DNA of 64,000 nt from Cardinalis cardinalis (lineage: Eukaryota > Chordata > Aves > Passeriformes > Cardinalidae). Positions 26,323-38,987 of this stretch are shown piece after piece. The translations under genes were made by a program, and so were the position numbers. The notes beneath the pieces were generated by a model. The model saw nothing but the letters and a program-made list of their open reading frames with translations, searched no databases and was not told where the DNA came from. Where the stretch lies: contig JACDOX010000040.1 in assembly GCA_014549065.1 (NCBI GenBank), positions 3,985,750-4,049,749 of the forward strand, in the 5' to 3' direction. Each line of letters opens with the position of its first letter. The first letter of the stretch is position 1.

Positions 26323-27209
26323 GTGAGATCAAGATCAAAAAAATGGGTGGAAGGTGATCTCCAATGGGTAAAATTACACATCCTGATTGGAACTATGACA
26401 CAGTAAATGCTCTGCAATGCCAGTACAACTAGCTGCTGACAGTAGTTGCAGGATCAATGGCAAACACCACCCTTGGTGAAGCAATAAGTGAAATTGTGCC
26501 GCAAAGTGTGAAGTACCTCTTGTAAATGCTGAGCAAGAGACTTCCTGTAATATGTGAAAAGTTGGTACAGATTGAGTAGGAACCTATGAGATCATGCATC
26601 TCTTCAGCTTTCAGATATAAGTTTCCCTTACTTCATGCAGTTGAAATNGTCTGGAGAGCTCTAGAGAGGGAAAGGAATCTGGGAGGAGAGATTATTTTTC
26701 ACAATCGTAAACATGGTGGTTCCCAAGTTCCCTGGTATCCTCACCATTTACCCATTTGAAACTCCTCAGAGTACTAAATCCCTCTGAGCACAGCTTTTTA
26801 GATGCCATCAAGATATGAAACTCGCTTCTGAAATTTCTGTCACTTGTCTTGCAATGTTTTATATTACCTTGTTATTTCTAGCATGTAGATAATAGAAGCT
26901 TAGTCCTGGATTTCAAAGTTAAGCCTCTAAGCTGGTCTGTGATCTTCTATTAAACAGACAGTCAGAAAATAAGACTTATGTGGAAAAGCTGAGATTTGTT
27001 TAGTCTGGAAATAAAAAGTTGAAAAAGGAAATGATAGCAGGTATGCCAAGNCAGTTACATGGAAAACTGACTGATTGTGCTCCTGGATCACAGGGAATAG
27101 ATGTACAGAAACTGGCTTATTTTGAAACAAGACAGATTTAGATTAGTCATTAATTGAGAATGTGTATGGTTACTTAGAGAAATTGCAGAATTCCTTTAAA
27201 CAGCTATGT

Positions 27210-27770
27210 TCATTCAAATGCACAGATATCTTGCAGTGCAGGTATGCTTGAAGCTGCCCTCAAACACATGGATGAGCTGAACCTCTGCCCTCTTGAGGCA
27301 CCTTCCAACCACCTGCTTCTATGCTTTTGTCTCAAGAAAGTAGTGCAGGGACAGCCCCTGAAGCTTGCCAGTGCTGGAAGATGCCAAACTTCCTGACACA
27401 AGGAAGGGAAAGGGAGGAAGCCATGGAGACCACGATACTCAGAGCAGCCAGGATGGTGATCAGAGGGAGCACCAGCAGCACTCAGAAGCTCAGCTGCCCC
27501 TGGTATGTGGCCTGGGTGAAGCTTGCTGTGGCTGTGCCAAGAGCAGGAAGCAGCTCCCTGCAGTCCTGTGGTACTCATACAAGCCATTGCTTCCTCTGGA
27601 CTGTCCATGCACCATGGGAGCTGGGTAGAGCCAAACAAATGGGAAGAAGCAAGCAAGAAGAGAATACCTCTCTCTCTCCCCTGGCTGTCTGAGAAGTCTG
27701 ACCAAAGCTCCCAACAGTAGCTCTGATGCCACACAAAACAAAGACCTCCCCTGTTCCTGCTCCATCACAG
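27210..27770. other. GC-richer block with overlapping ORFs on both strands, function unknown
   Basis: Minus-strand frames of 174 codons (27210-27734) and 92 codons (27490-27768) overlap plus-strand frames of 123 codons (27321-27692) and 87 codons (27365-27628). None shows a recognised domain and none is clearly favoured; their overlap is what stop-poor GC-rich DNA gives. The left edge carries a possible CR1 tip. It may be an unrecognised repeat or LTR fragment, or an exon of a non-coding RNA. Confidence 0.35.
27262..27336 (+). mobile_element. Possible CR1 3'-terminal remnant
   Basis: tgaacctctgccctcttgag / gcaccttccaaccacctgct / tctatgctttt resembles a diverged forward CR1 3' end ('aggtcccttccaacccaaaccattctatg'). 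Short and degraded, so tentative. Confidence 0.4.
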
Positions 27771-30700
27771 TAGCTGTCCCATCTTTCTCACATGCTGTCC
27801 TCTGCTCCCCACACAGACCACAGACTCTACTTTGATCACTCCTCCATTACTTCACCTTCTAAGGTCCTCTGGGACCTCTGTGGAACAGCTCCAGACATTT
27901 TCTTCTCATGAATGCTCTAGATCCTATGTGGATTGAGGTCCTCAGGTTTGTCCCTTATGGATGGTGCTGTGCTCTTATATTTACAATAGCAAGTTAAGGA
28001 GTGCCATAGGAGACACACACTGTGTGAAAACAAAATAAAGTCTCAAACAAATTTGTGGTGCAGGAGTTTGGTAGAAGTTCCTTGAACCTCCTTTTTTTCC
28101 CTCCTGTGCTAATGCTGACTGCATTTCCCAATTTTTGTGCAGAAGTGGAAATTCCAAAATGCTCATGGAAAAGTTTTAGTTGTGGTCTATGACCAAGACA
28201 TAGGCACAAAGTACTGGAAAGTTTGTGAGAACATTCTACCCACCAGCTTGGAAAAGAGTAGCAATATTTATTTATTTACTGCCTAGACCAGACCAAGCAT
28301 TGAAGCAGTAAGCACCAAGGCTTCTCAGACATTTATTTATAGCATATTTTTCTATTTCATAAACAAGAGAGTTCATACTTGTGCTTGCCAGCATATCCTT
28401 CTGTATCCTGTACTGGTTCAGCATGCTCTTAAAAACCCCTGAATAAAACACCTTCCAAATTTCTGAACTATTTTCACACTCATCAGNGTGCTGTAAGCAG
28501 CCTCAGGACAGTATTAGCTCAACCAGCTAGTCTACATCATGAGATGAAACTTAAAAGTTTGCCTTCTGTCTCCCAGGTTGCTTTTTTCTGCTTCNTCTGG
28601 AACTCATTGGCAAGCTGCAGAACTGCCACAGTGGTGACATTGTCTTGCCTACTTCCCTGGATTTAAATGTCCCTGATTTTTTGCTTAGTGGGGAGCTATT
28701 AAAATNCTGCCTTTGTCAATTCTTAATTTGATCCCAATTTGCTGAAACCATTAATTCATTTTTCTGGTCATTATTTTTCTTTGGTACTTNCCTTACCACT
28801 GCTACCCTATTTTTATCTTTTAATAAGTATTTTTATCAAACATGAGGGCAATATCTTTCTGTACTAAAAGTAATTCAGAATTTTACTCTTTGCTACAGAG
28901 GAACAAANGTTTCATATTTATCTTGAAAATTCATGAAATTAGTCTGATTTTTGCAAAGGGTAGAGCCTATATTTTGAATTTCTTTCTCATTCTGACAAAG
29001 TAACTGGTTTCAACCCAAAAACCACCCAGTTCTTTACTCTCATCANTTTGTGGAGACGATTTCCCGAATGTTGCTCAACCTCTGCACACATCTGGAGCTC
29101 TGGCTTTAAGGATGCCGGTCATCTTTTTCTAGGAAGGAGCTCAAGGGTTTCTTCCATTTGGCCAGAATGAAGAACAATTCAAATATTCAAGGCTTATAAA
29201 ATAGCTCAAATACTAGCAGCTCTCGGAACATCTTTGTGATTGCTGAATGAAAGACGTAGACTGACAGGTATAAAGCCAACATTTAATTTAGCTCTGAGAG
29301 AGATGTTCATGGTGCTTTATTTTCCAATAAAAAATTCCTTAACTGTTGATGAATGAATACCACCTCTGACCCCTGAAAGCAAACTCTCCTCCACAGCCAG
29401 TTGTTTAAAAAAAACAGCAAAAAAGCACAAAGGGCTGCTTAGGGCCTAATTTTTGTTCAAATTTCATTGTTTGAATTAAAAAATTGCACACACATTTCAC
29501 AGATGAAAAGAGAAAAAATGTGACAATTAAGCATTCTAGTTTGGCAATCAAAGTTCTTAAAACCATGCNGAGTGTCAACAATTACAGGTTCTGTTCAAAT
29601 GATATTACTGCCTCTGTCCCAGTGGAAACAGCTCTCATTACAGGTGTTGTATTGGATCATGCAAAGAAGAAAAGACCTCAGGAGAAAAATTGATTGTCTC
29701 TCTGGAAAATTGCATACCTTCCCTTTTGTTCCAAGGAATTACACTAGCACACCCACAGCTAGCTCAAAAGAACACCCTTTTAGAAGCAAATTTTGCATTT
29801 CATATAAAACCAGACTGACACCTCACCACTAGGTTNTCCAAGCAGAAAGAGAATGCACTTCCAAGCAAATTTTTATCTCCTTTCCACAACATGCAACATA
29901 TGTTCTTGCCTCTATTAAGAACATCAAACAAAACTGCTGTACTGATGGGAAGCTCTTATACAGGCCTCACATCCCAGATATTTTTATATTTAGCCCATTT
30001 TTGAGGGTGAACATAAGACACATTATTTTTCTTTCCAACATTAAGTCTCTACATGTGTAAAACATCACCAGAGGTTCCTTCTTTTCTTCGAGCAGACTTT
30101 CCCTGCCTCTCTACATTAGTTTGGCTATTACAGCACTTTTAAGGCCCTCCACATGTTGATGAGTAAACCATCATTTCCCACTTGTAATAAGATTACTCAG
30201 TCCTTGGGAGCAGATTTATTATCTACAGTCATTTCATGTCTAATCAGAGCCTTACTCTCTGTAAAGAAAATGAACAGGCATGGATTGCATTTGAGAGCAT
30301 GGNGTCCTAAATATTTGGGTTATATGTATGTAGACTTTGCTGTATGGAGGGATACCAAAAGGAAACAATAAAAGAGGGAGGGAGGGCTTTTTACAAACNT
30401 AGGCTAATAATGGACTTTCTGCACATGTTTTAGAGCTTTTACAAANGCTGAAAACACCTTCAGCATACGTTTGTCCTGCAACGATGTCATCTGTTATGAA
30501 TAAAGGGGTGGGAACAGAAAAATGCAAAGGAGGGAANATGCTCCAACAGTGGAATAAACAGGCCTTGTAGTGACTGTGTGGTGAGAGAGAGACTTTGTGT
30601 GAGGTATAAACCACATTTCTACCAGATGGCATGGGCAGCTGTCCTGGAGGAGAAGGAATATGACAGGACCCAGCTGTTAACTCTTGAACTCCCAAGTATC

Positions 30701-31798
30701 ATTCTGACCCTGGAACCATGCAAAAGGGAATTTTGGGAAATGTAAAATTCAGATAATATTCTTTCTTTCCTACACATCTCCCAGGATGAAATTCAGAGAC
30801 AAGATCTAGCCAAAGACTTCAGCTAACAGGGCAGCTCCAGATGTAGCCCAAGGAGGGTCCTGTGAGGATTGGAGACATTCCAGCCTAGGGTATATGTGGA
30901 CCTGTAGCTATCATTAACTCACCTCCATCTAAGCCACAGCTGCCTCTCCTCTGACACTGNTTCATTATCCCCTGTTCCTTTCAATGTCCCTTTTCTTCTT
31001 ATCTTTGCTTTTACTTAGTGTTTTCCTCCCAAGTGTCACCACTCTTTCTGACACTATCACCAGTCTGAGATCTGCTGCCACTTCAGGGGTAATGTTTGTG
31101 TTTCCAAACCATTCAGGAGTCTATCTTGTCTGTTTAGAGTAGATGCTTTTAGCAGCAAGCTGCAGCNGTGGTTCTTCCAGAGCTGCCTCCTAGGTCGATG
31201 TTAATGTGTAGTCATTCTCCATTGTTAACACATAGGAATCAATAAACAAGAAATCCATCNTTTTTACTTTTCTCAGTTCCAGAGTCACCTTGGATGTCTT
31301 ATTGGATGGCCAGTGCAGTTAGATGTGATGAAATAATNGAAAATACTATTTTCCAAGTATATTTCTTAATTGGAAGTTCACTTTCCCTTCCTCTAATAGT
31401 TCACAATTTCCCTTCTCTTAATAGATGAATTTTTGCAGTTTCTGGGAGTTAGAACAAAAAGTTATNAATTACTTCAGAATCTCTTACTGGTTGGGAAGAA
31501 GTTTTTATATGTATTTGAATATAGGCAAATGAACTGTAAATATTTTTTAACCATGGAAACCTGGGTTTGGTGATGACTTCACTCCTACAGAACGCTCTAG
31601 TGATCTTCTCAGTTTTCAAGGGAGGGTTACATTCACCAAAGGATCCAGGAAGTGCTGTTGGGNTTTATAGGGCTCATTGGCTGGCACATCTGTCACACAG
31701 CGCCTCTGCTGCCAAGTTACATGGGAAAAGCAGTGCAGTGCTCCACTGCTGTAACAGCATACAGTTGGGGTGCCTGGTATATTTGAGAGAATCATGCA

Positions 31799-31873
31799 GT
31801 CATAGAATATCTGAATTGGGACCAGGGTCTTCCAGCTCCTGGTCCTGTGCAGGAGCACCCCAAGATCAGTGGT
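31799..31873 (-). mobile_element. CR1 3'-terminal fragment
   Basis: gtcatagaatatctgaattggg, then tccagctcctggtcctgtgcaggagcaccccaagatca, is the same subtype of CR1 3' end as the copy at 61.65 kb, about 75 bp long. Confidence 0.75.
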
Positions 31874-32237
31874 GCTATCACATTTATTTAATACATTAGT
31901 ACTGAGATTAGAAGTAGCAATTGAAATGGCATTCTTTCCTCTACTGTACTGCTTGCAAAGACAGTTTGCAGTACATTTTAAAATGNGATTGGTATAATGT
32001 GATTTAATGGTGTAAGCAGTGTTCCTGTTACTTGTGTCTCTGCAGTCACACAGCTACACAAGTGGAAAAAATGATACCGTCGTAAAAATGTGTCCAGAAA
32101 TAATACAAATGCGAATAATTAGTTTAGGATGCAAGTGCATGGTAGAAATTATGCAGTTTATATCATGCAGCTTTGCCCAAATCTCTTCAGATATGTGTCG
32201 CTACTATCCTTATGAGTGGCAAAATGCTTAGAAGAGA

Positions 32238-32303
32238 CAAAACAAACAAACAAACAAACAAAAAAAAACCAAAAAAAAAGAAAAAAGAAAAAAGAAAGAG
32301 AGA
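32238..32303. repeat. (CAAA)n followed by an A-rich tract
   Basis: aaaacaaacaaacaaacaaa grades into A runs and (AAAAAG)n. Could be an expanded poly(A) tail of a lost retroposon or a plain microsatellite. Confidence 0.85.
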
Positions 32304-34567
32304 AATTCTGGTATTTTATTAGTTACAGCAACAACAATGTGTGTCCTCACATATTCTTTACTCAATTCTTATGAAAAAGCTCATTTTTGGATACTTGGAA
32401 ATATATTTCAAAATTNCCCATCTGATCGAAAGGCAGTAGAAGTACACTGGGAAGTTTTTTCAAACATTTGCATTTCAAAGTAATATTTGAAGCTAAAACT
32501 GGTAATTTTAGAGAACTGGTTTTGGTAGAACATGTTAAGAAAGTAATCAAATAGGTTAGTAAATGCAAGAAGGCTGAATACTGTAGACCAAACTGATACC
32601 CCACCCCTACAATCCACTTAGCAAGAATGGCACTTCTAGCTGAGAGAACAGGAAAATGGTATTTAGTAGTCTAAAAAGTTTTGATTTATTAAAAATTCAA
32701 GAAGTCAAATAATGTGTGCTTGTGGCTCTGTTTGGGAATATTTTCCTCATTTTCTCTCCTCTGTTTTTCCNGTACATTTCTCTGCACCATTGTTTGGAAA
32801 TATTTTCATGGGGTTTTAAAGACCGAGTAAAGATCTCTGGCACTGAAATAAAATTTTTTTTTATGTGGCAAGTGTTCTTCTTCAAGCACATCTCTTGTAA
32901 CCATTTCCATACTGGTATGTGTGAAAGTAGACAGCATTTTTAGAGGGAATTTTAAATTTATTTTTTTTTTAAACACAACTGACTTTTTCTTGGTGTGGTG
33001 CAACTTCTCACTTAACCATCCACAAGCCTTGTGAAGTCAATTGGTTGCAGTACGAGCTTAACACCTTAGAAATTCTTGTCTTTTACCGTCTAACTATCCA
33101 CATTTAATACAATTTTTGAGTATGGGTCTGTGAGGCTTAGCATAATGCAGCAGAAGGCTTCTGATGCCTTTACAGGACCACTTCTCCACTAACACCTCTG
33201 ATCATTTCTTCACACTCCTGGAGGGTGACACTCTGCCACATGGCAGCTGCTTCATCTTACCCCTTCTACTCTTCTTCCTCCTCCTCTTCATGTCACAGAA
33301 ACAGGTTCCTGGATTGGTTGGAGGGTAAACAATCTGTTTCTGTGTCAGTGATTTGATCCCTTCTACCACAATTGTCCCTTCTTAAAACAATCTCTACAGT
33401 ATAGTGAGCTCAAATTCAGGATTGAAAAAAAAAATTTTGCTAGCTTGAGACCAATTGAACAGGAATTCTTAATTTTTCTTTTTTTATTTTTTGCCTTTGT
33501 ACCAAGTTTAGATTTGGTTGTTTGTTTGGTTTTTTTTGTATTTTCACTTGATATATTAACCATTACTTTATTTTTCTATTGCTTTCTATAAAAAACCTCA
33601 TTCCTTTGCAGAACTTGCAGTTTAGCAACTATGCACAAGCAAACAGCAGAAAAGAGGGAGTTCCTAAAAACAAGCAGCAGATACTTCCCTCNTTATCTTC
33701 AGTGTAAAAAACCCTGCCAACCCAGCTGTTTGATGGTAGTGCAGCATTTAAACNACAGTACTATTTTGCTTTTTTAAGNGTTGAAATGCTGCATAAGTAG
33801 NGAGAGCAGTACACTTTGGCTTTGGATAATACTGGGTTTACAAAAAACTTGTGTCTATTCTGCTGTTTTTATTGGATTTTTCTGCTGTCATATCTACTGA
33901 TTCTCTTGAGATCNGACTACTACTAATATGCAGGAATTAGCTGAAAGTTTTATTTTAAATGACCTTTTTGCCTAAAGATATAATATTACTCCTTAGAGAA
34001 TGTTTTCATGTATGCTCTCCAAATTAAAGATGCTCAGACACTCCTCTGATATCTAAGTCATTCAAACAACGTATATATTACTCATGTTATTGAGGTACAA
34101 AATGTCTTTCTATTTAATCAAGAAGTATTTCAAACCAAAAAACAGGCAGAAAATTCAAAATTAAAGTTTCCAGTTTGTGCTCAGTTCAGATAGGTTTTTT
34201 TAAAAATACTGAGTTTTTTTCTGAAAATAAAAAAGGAAGAGTTGTGAAATTAGATGTGAAATCTGAAATACTGGGGAAGGAAACCAAACCTGTCTCTTCA
34301 AAATGATGCATTACGGGGCTTGTACAGTGGGTCTCACTGNTGCTGGCACTCCCTTTCTCCCATAGGCTCTAAAATGCCCTTGGCCTTACTCTGAAAGAGG
34401 CACTTTTGCTGTGACAGAAGTATTTTTAATAAGCTTGATTAGTTGGGTTTTTTTTTCCCACGGGAATGCAGCTTCAGTTTCCTTTTGAGGCCCAAACTTA
34501 GCCCCTTGTGTTTGGATAGTACTTTTATCTTAACTCCTGTATTATCTTAAGTCCTTTCTGGAAGGAA

Positions 34568-34636
34568 GGATTTGAACCTCTGATCACTCATTTGGAACTC
34601 AGCACAACACCAAGAACTGTTTTACTATACTAACTA
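34568..34636 (-). mobile_element. tRNA-like element or SINE relic
   Basis: On the minus strand GTTAGTATAGT (34634 to 34624) is identical to the A-box region of nuclear tRNA-Asp, and GGTTCAAATCC (34578 to 34568) matches the B box at 10 of 11 positions. The boxes are about 56 bases apart, too far for an ordinary tRNA without a long variable arm, and the T stem does not pair well. An old SINE head or a decayed tRNA pseudogene is most likely. Confidence 0.4.
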
Positions 34637-34729
34637 CTATGAATGCTTCACCTCACCNGAAACAAGGAAAAATGTTGTTCTTGAAGAGGCAATATTCATT
34701 TGTANTCTTCTCAGCTTCCAAAAAGTGAT

Positions 34730-35795
34730 TCAAGACAGCCAGCNCAGCTTCACNAAGGGCAAGTCTTGTCTGACCAACCCAGTGATATTCTGTGATTGAG
34801 TGACTCCAACAGCGGACAAGTGAGAGGATGAGGATGTTCTTTATTTGGATTTCTCTAAAGTCTTTGACATCATTCCTCCCAATATCNCTCCCTCTAAACT
34901 GGATTGCAATGGATTTTATGAGTGGCCTCTTAGATGGATAAGAAAGCAGATGGGTAGCTGTACCCAGAGGGTNGTGATCAGTGGCTCAGAGAGATGGACA
35001 TCAGTGAAAAGTGCTGTCCCTCAGGGATCTGTACCGGGGGACCAGTGTCATTTAATATCTTTGTTGATGACATAGACCAAGAGGTCGAATGCACCTTCAG
35101 CAGATTTTCTGATGACACCAAGCTGAGTGGTGCAACTGACACACCTGAAGGATGGGATGCCATCCAAAGGACCTGGACAAGCTCAAGAAATGGGTCCATG
35201 GGAATCTCATGAAGTTTAATAAGACTGAGTGCAAGGTGCTGCACCTGGGGCAGCCCCTGGTATCAAATCCAGGCTGGGGGATGGACAGATGGAGAGCAGC
35301 CCTGCTGAGAAGGACTTTGGGGTGCAGGTGGATGAGAGNCTGGACNTGACCCAGCCATGGCACTCACAGCCCAGAAAGCCAAAGGTTCTCCTATGAGGAG
35401 AAGCTGAGAGAATNGTGATTTTTCAGCCTGGAGAAGAGAAGGCTTAGGGTGACCTAATTGTGGCCTCCAAGTACCTGAAGGAAGACTACAAGAGATGTGG
35501 AGAGGGACTATTTACACGAGCATGTAGTGACACGACAAGAAGGAATGGCTTCAAACTGGAAAAGTCTAGCTTCCTAGATATTAGGAAGACATTCTTTGCT
35601 GTGAGGGTGATGGGACAATGGAACAGGTTAACCAGAGGNGTTGTGGCTGCCCCATTCCTGGAAGTCTTCAAGGCCAGGTTAGATGAGACTTTGAGCANCC
35701 CAGTCTAGTGGAAGGTGTCCCTGCCCATGGCAGNGGGCTTGAAATGAGANCCTGCTAAAGATCTCTTCCAACACAAACCACTGCGATTATATGAA
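34730..35795 (+). mobile_element. CR1 LINE, 5'-truncated, with broken reverse transcriptase ORF
   Basis: This is the 3' part of a chicken-repeat-1 type retrotransposon. In successive frames I see CR1 reverse transcriptase segments: a 'cagcttcac.aagggcaagtc' start region, an FDI-PPN-like stretch, then FNIFVDDID and the catalytic-box region FSDDTKLSGATDTPEG, MKFNKTECKVLHLG, and the C-terminal WNRLTR / AAPFLEVFKARLD. Frameshifts, stops and Ns break the frame, so it is dead. The 3' tail (cacaaaccactgcgattatatga) ends near 35795. The divergence suggests an old copy. It is the longest CR1 piece in the window. Confidence 0.93.
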
Positions 35796-38700
35796 ACTGA
35801 NGTAACTTTCAGTCCTCTTCCTATTTTGATTTGAATTTTTTCATGTCTAATTTCTCTNTTCCTTTTGTCAATTGTAGTTGGCAATTCAAGTTCTCCCATT
35901 TCCCATAGCAACACAAAACAATGGAAAGCTGTCTGTGTACACATTGGAAAAGGCGGAATCAGAAATCTTTGATTAGTGACAGAGCTCCAAATCACTAATC
36001 AGTAGCAAAATGTTTGTCATTAATGATGAAAAGCACACTTTGGCAACTGGCCTAAAACTGACAAGCTGGGGTAGACTCCTACACCCATGGAGAGGCCAAG
36101 GTTCCCTACTGATGTTCACAGATGAAAAAACAGTCTCCCACTGGAAAAAAAAGGACAATAGGACATCTCTATGCTTCTGGCTTCAGTTTAAATTAATTTT
36201 TAGTTCTGCAGTTTCCTGACTGCAGTTATATTTGCGGTCGTATTCTCTTCTGCATAATTTGGTTTATTCTACTAAATTTTTAAGCAACTGTCATAGCATG
36301 AGTAGTATTTTATGACTCTCTGTAGCCAAGATGCATAAAACTACATTTCATTTGCTTTCTGTTAATCATTCCCAATTTTTTATCTTTAGTCTTAGCTTGT
36401 CAGCTGTCTGTTCATTAATTAATTTTGAGGAAGCATATAGAATGCTAATATGATTTTAGTTATCAAGCCTTAACACTTTTTAGTAACTCAAACACTTTGC
36501 TTTTTTGTCTGTTTACAAATGATGTTCATGAAGGTCTAGTAGAATTAGCAGCAAAACACTTCCAAAGGATGTTTGTAAAGGTGGCANATTTGCAGTGCTA
36601 AAGGTGTTAAAACAGGTATCTTACTGTCTCTAACATTTATCAGCAGACAAACCATATAATTCGTAGTTTGTAGCCTTCTATTTTTTAAACCTACACTGAT
36701 GTGTTCACAGCAATCTGAATAATTCAATGGCTTTTAAGTAAAATAAAGAGAAACCATCCATTCAACTGGGTGCTCAGCTGCTAGGAAATCATCAGCAAGC
36801 CCCAGAAAAACGCCCTGATTTTCAGATATAAACAGATATGGTTCGGCAGGCTTGTTCAGTAATGAGCAAACCAGTACTGGGCTAAGATTTCAGACAATAT
36901 ATCTAATAATATGTGGGTTATGTTTTAGTGTTTGGAGGAAGAAAATGATTCCCTGCTAATAATTTCAATTTCATTTTGTGTCCACACTTGGGCATATCTA
37001 CAAGGTGGATCAAGAAATATGAATGTGCATGTCAAAACCAGTATGTTACCTGATATTTACAGTGCATGGATTGACTAATATTTATGACCATCTTATAAAC
37101 ATAATTTTAACTCAGACTAATGCAAGCAATAATTTATCTGTGGGATCCTAGGGGTTACCTGTCTCCATGAATCATATCCAAAATCTCAAACAGCTGTAAG
37201 CACATTTAGAAAATGTGAAGTTGTTCCTAAGATTCAGCACCTGTCTATAGAAATCTCTGTCTGAAAAAACGTGAGTGGAAATTGCACACACCTATGGGAA
37301 TTAAAAGCTATTTAGCCAAGACTGAATTCTGAGTTATCACTACATTTAGGTGCATATAGGGGCAAACNATTTTCAAATATTCAAATATGTTGTAAATTAT
37401 TTTCCTTTTTTTTTCCTGTGTTTGTTTTTACTGAACTTATATACGTGTGGAAGTTGGTTCAAATCAATACCTGAATGCTACCTTCTGCAGAAATTGCAAC
37501 AACAGTCAATATATTTTAAAATCACTGAGAGAGAAAAGTTCAAAGGCAGAAATTATCCATCTTTGAAAGACAAGTCATATGCCAAGAATGTTACTCAAGT
37601 TTAGTGACTTTTGCTGTTTTCTGGTTGCGGCCTTTGTCAATATCTCTGTATTTCCATGAGTGCTGCTAAATGCAAAGTACATATTCCTAAAAGATTGCAA
37701 GGATGGAACACAAAAACCGCCTTTCAAATGTCACTTAAATATATATAGTTCTAATATTNTTATTTGTACCATAGCTCCTAAAGTACTGATAAGTTTTGTT
37801 TTCATGTAACTAGATAAATATCTGAAAAGAAACATTTCTAGTCAAAGCCAACAAAGTCTACAGCCTTAAATTTTCTATTTCAATTTTTAGGNGGCAGAAA
37901 TATGTTTTCTGGCATAAAAACTTTTCCTACTTGATGTTTAGAAGTACTCCTAGTACACTGAAAAGCAATAAGCAAAAGAGTAATGCTGCCGAGAAGCCTG
38001 TGCATTCTGTCTGGATAGTTTACTAAACGTGCTTCCACCATAAGTGCCTTGTACTCTGCCCATGGGAATAACATAAAACCCAGCATCATGAACACACAGA
38101 AGTATATTCCATGCTATTTCAAATATATTCCCTACATGAAGAATGTCAGGCTAAGGAAGGATAATGTGTTAGATACTGGAGCTGGGAGATGTGAAATGGT
38201 GTCTTAATTATTAGTGGAGAAAAATGCATTNTGGGCTAAATCCATATTAGTGAAATTAATGGTCCTTCTAACATGGCCTGCAGAAATAAAAATACAAAAC
38301 TTTATTAAAATGTATGCAAGCCAACACTTTTTCAGTACATGAAATATCTGCTCACTCTTCTGCTAATGTTTTGTTCATACATGATTTCACAGTANCTTAA
38401 ATTTTCTAATACAATTCCCAAAATGTATGCTTCTATCCAGATGTGTGGTCTCATTTCAGAAGGACAGAATTTTCCCACATGTCCCACTAAACAATTACAA
38501 CTGAGCTGATGTACAAAATTGACCTATCTATTTATGGTCTTATTCAAAACTAACTGAAATAAAGGAAGAAAATAACTTGTGTGCAATAAGATGAAGGAAT
38601 TTGCTATATCCTTTAAATTTAAAGACTCACACAAAAGTTTGTCAAAAGAATCTTTAAAATACAAGAACAAGAATGTGGTTAAGGAGTTTGGGTTTGGAGG

Positions 38701-38941
38701 AAAATGATTATTTCTGATCATTGACATCTATTCTGGNAAGTGTGTTTCTAAGTCTTTCCTCTTGTAATTTATCTTTAATAAAAAGAAGTTGCAAAAACCC
38801 TTCTATATTACTGTATTTCTTACTCAGAATATCACACTCACACAAAAATTTTCCTTCCAAACTATTTGTGAGAAAAAAAGTGTTTCAGTGTTCTGCCATA
38901 GGGCAAAAGACATGTATCTGGAGAATAATGAAAATAGCCTT

Positions 38942-38987
38942 GAGCAAATGCGCTATAATAATATGAGCAAATGGCCTATAATAATAC
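38942..38987. repeat. Tandem duplication, period 23 bp
   Basis: gagcaaatgcgctataataa at 38942 is repeated as gagcaaatggcctataataa at 38965, with two to three differences. Confidence 0.85.

Larger units (their letters stand above)
26323..34567. other. Intergenic, apart from listed items nothing recognised
   Basis: If the 26.29 kb donor is real, this is intron. Otherwise it is plain AT-rich DNA with the 27.2-27.8 kb block, a CR1 tip at 31.8 kb and the CAAA tract at 32.24 kb. Confidence 0.5.

Noticed and set aside
32238..32303. CRISPR-like regular repeat
   Set aside because: A simple (CAAA)n/A-rich tract without spacers, in a vertebrate genome.
34568..34640. Nuclear copy of a mitochondrial tRNA
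   Set aside because: The sequence does not fit any bird mitochondrial tRNA I could align by eye, and no adjoining mitochondrial gene is present.
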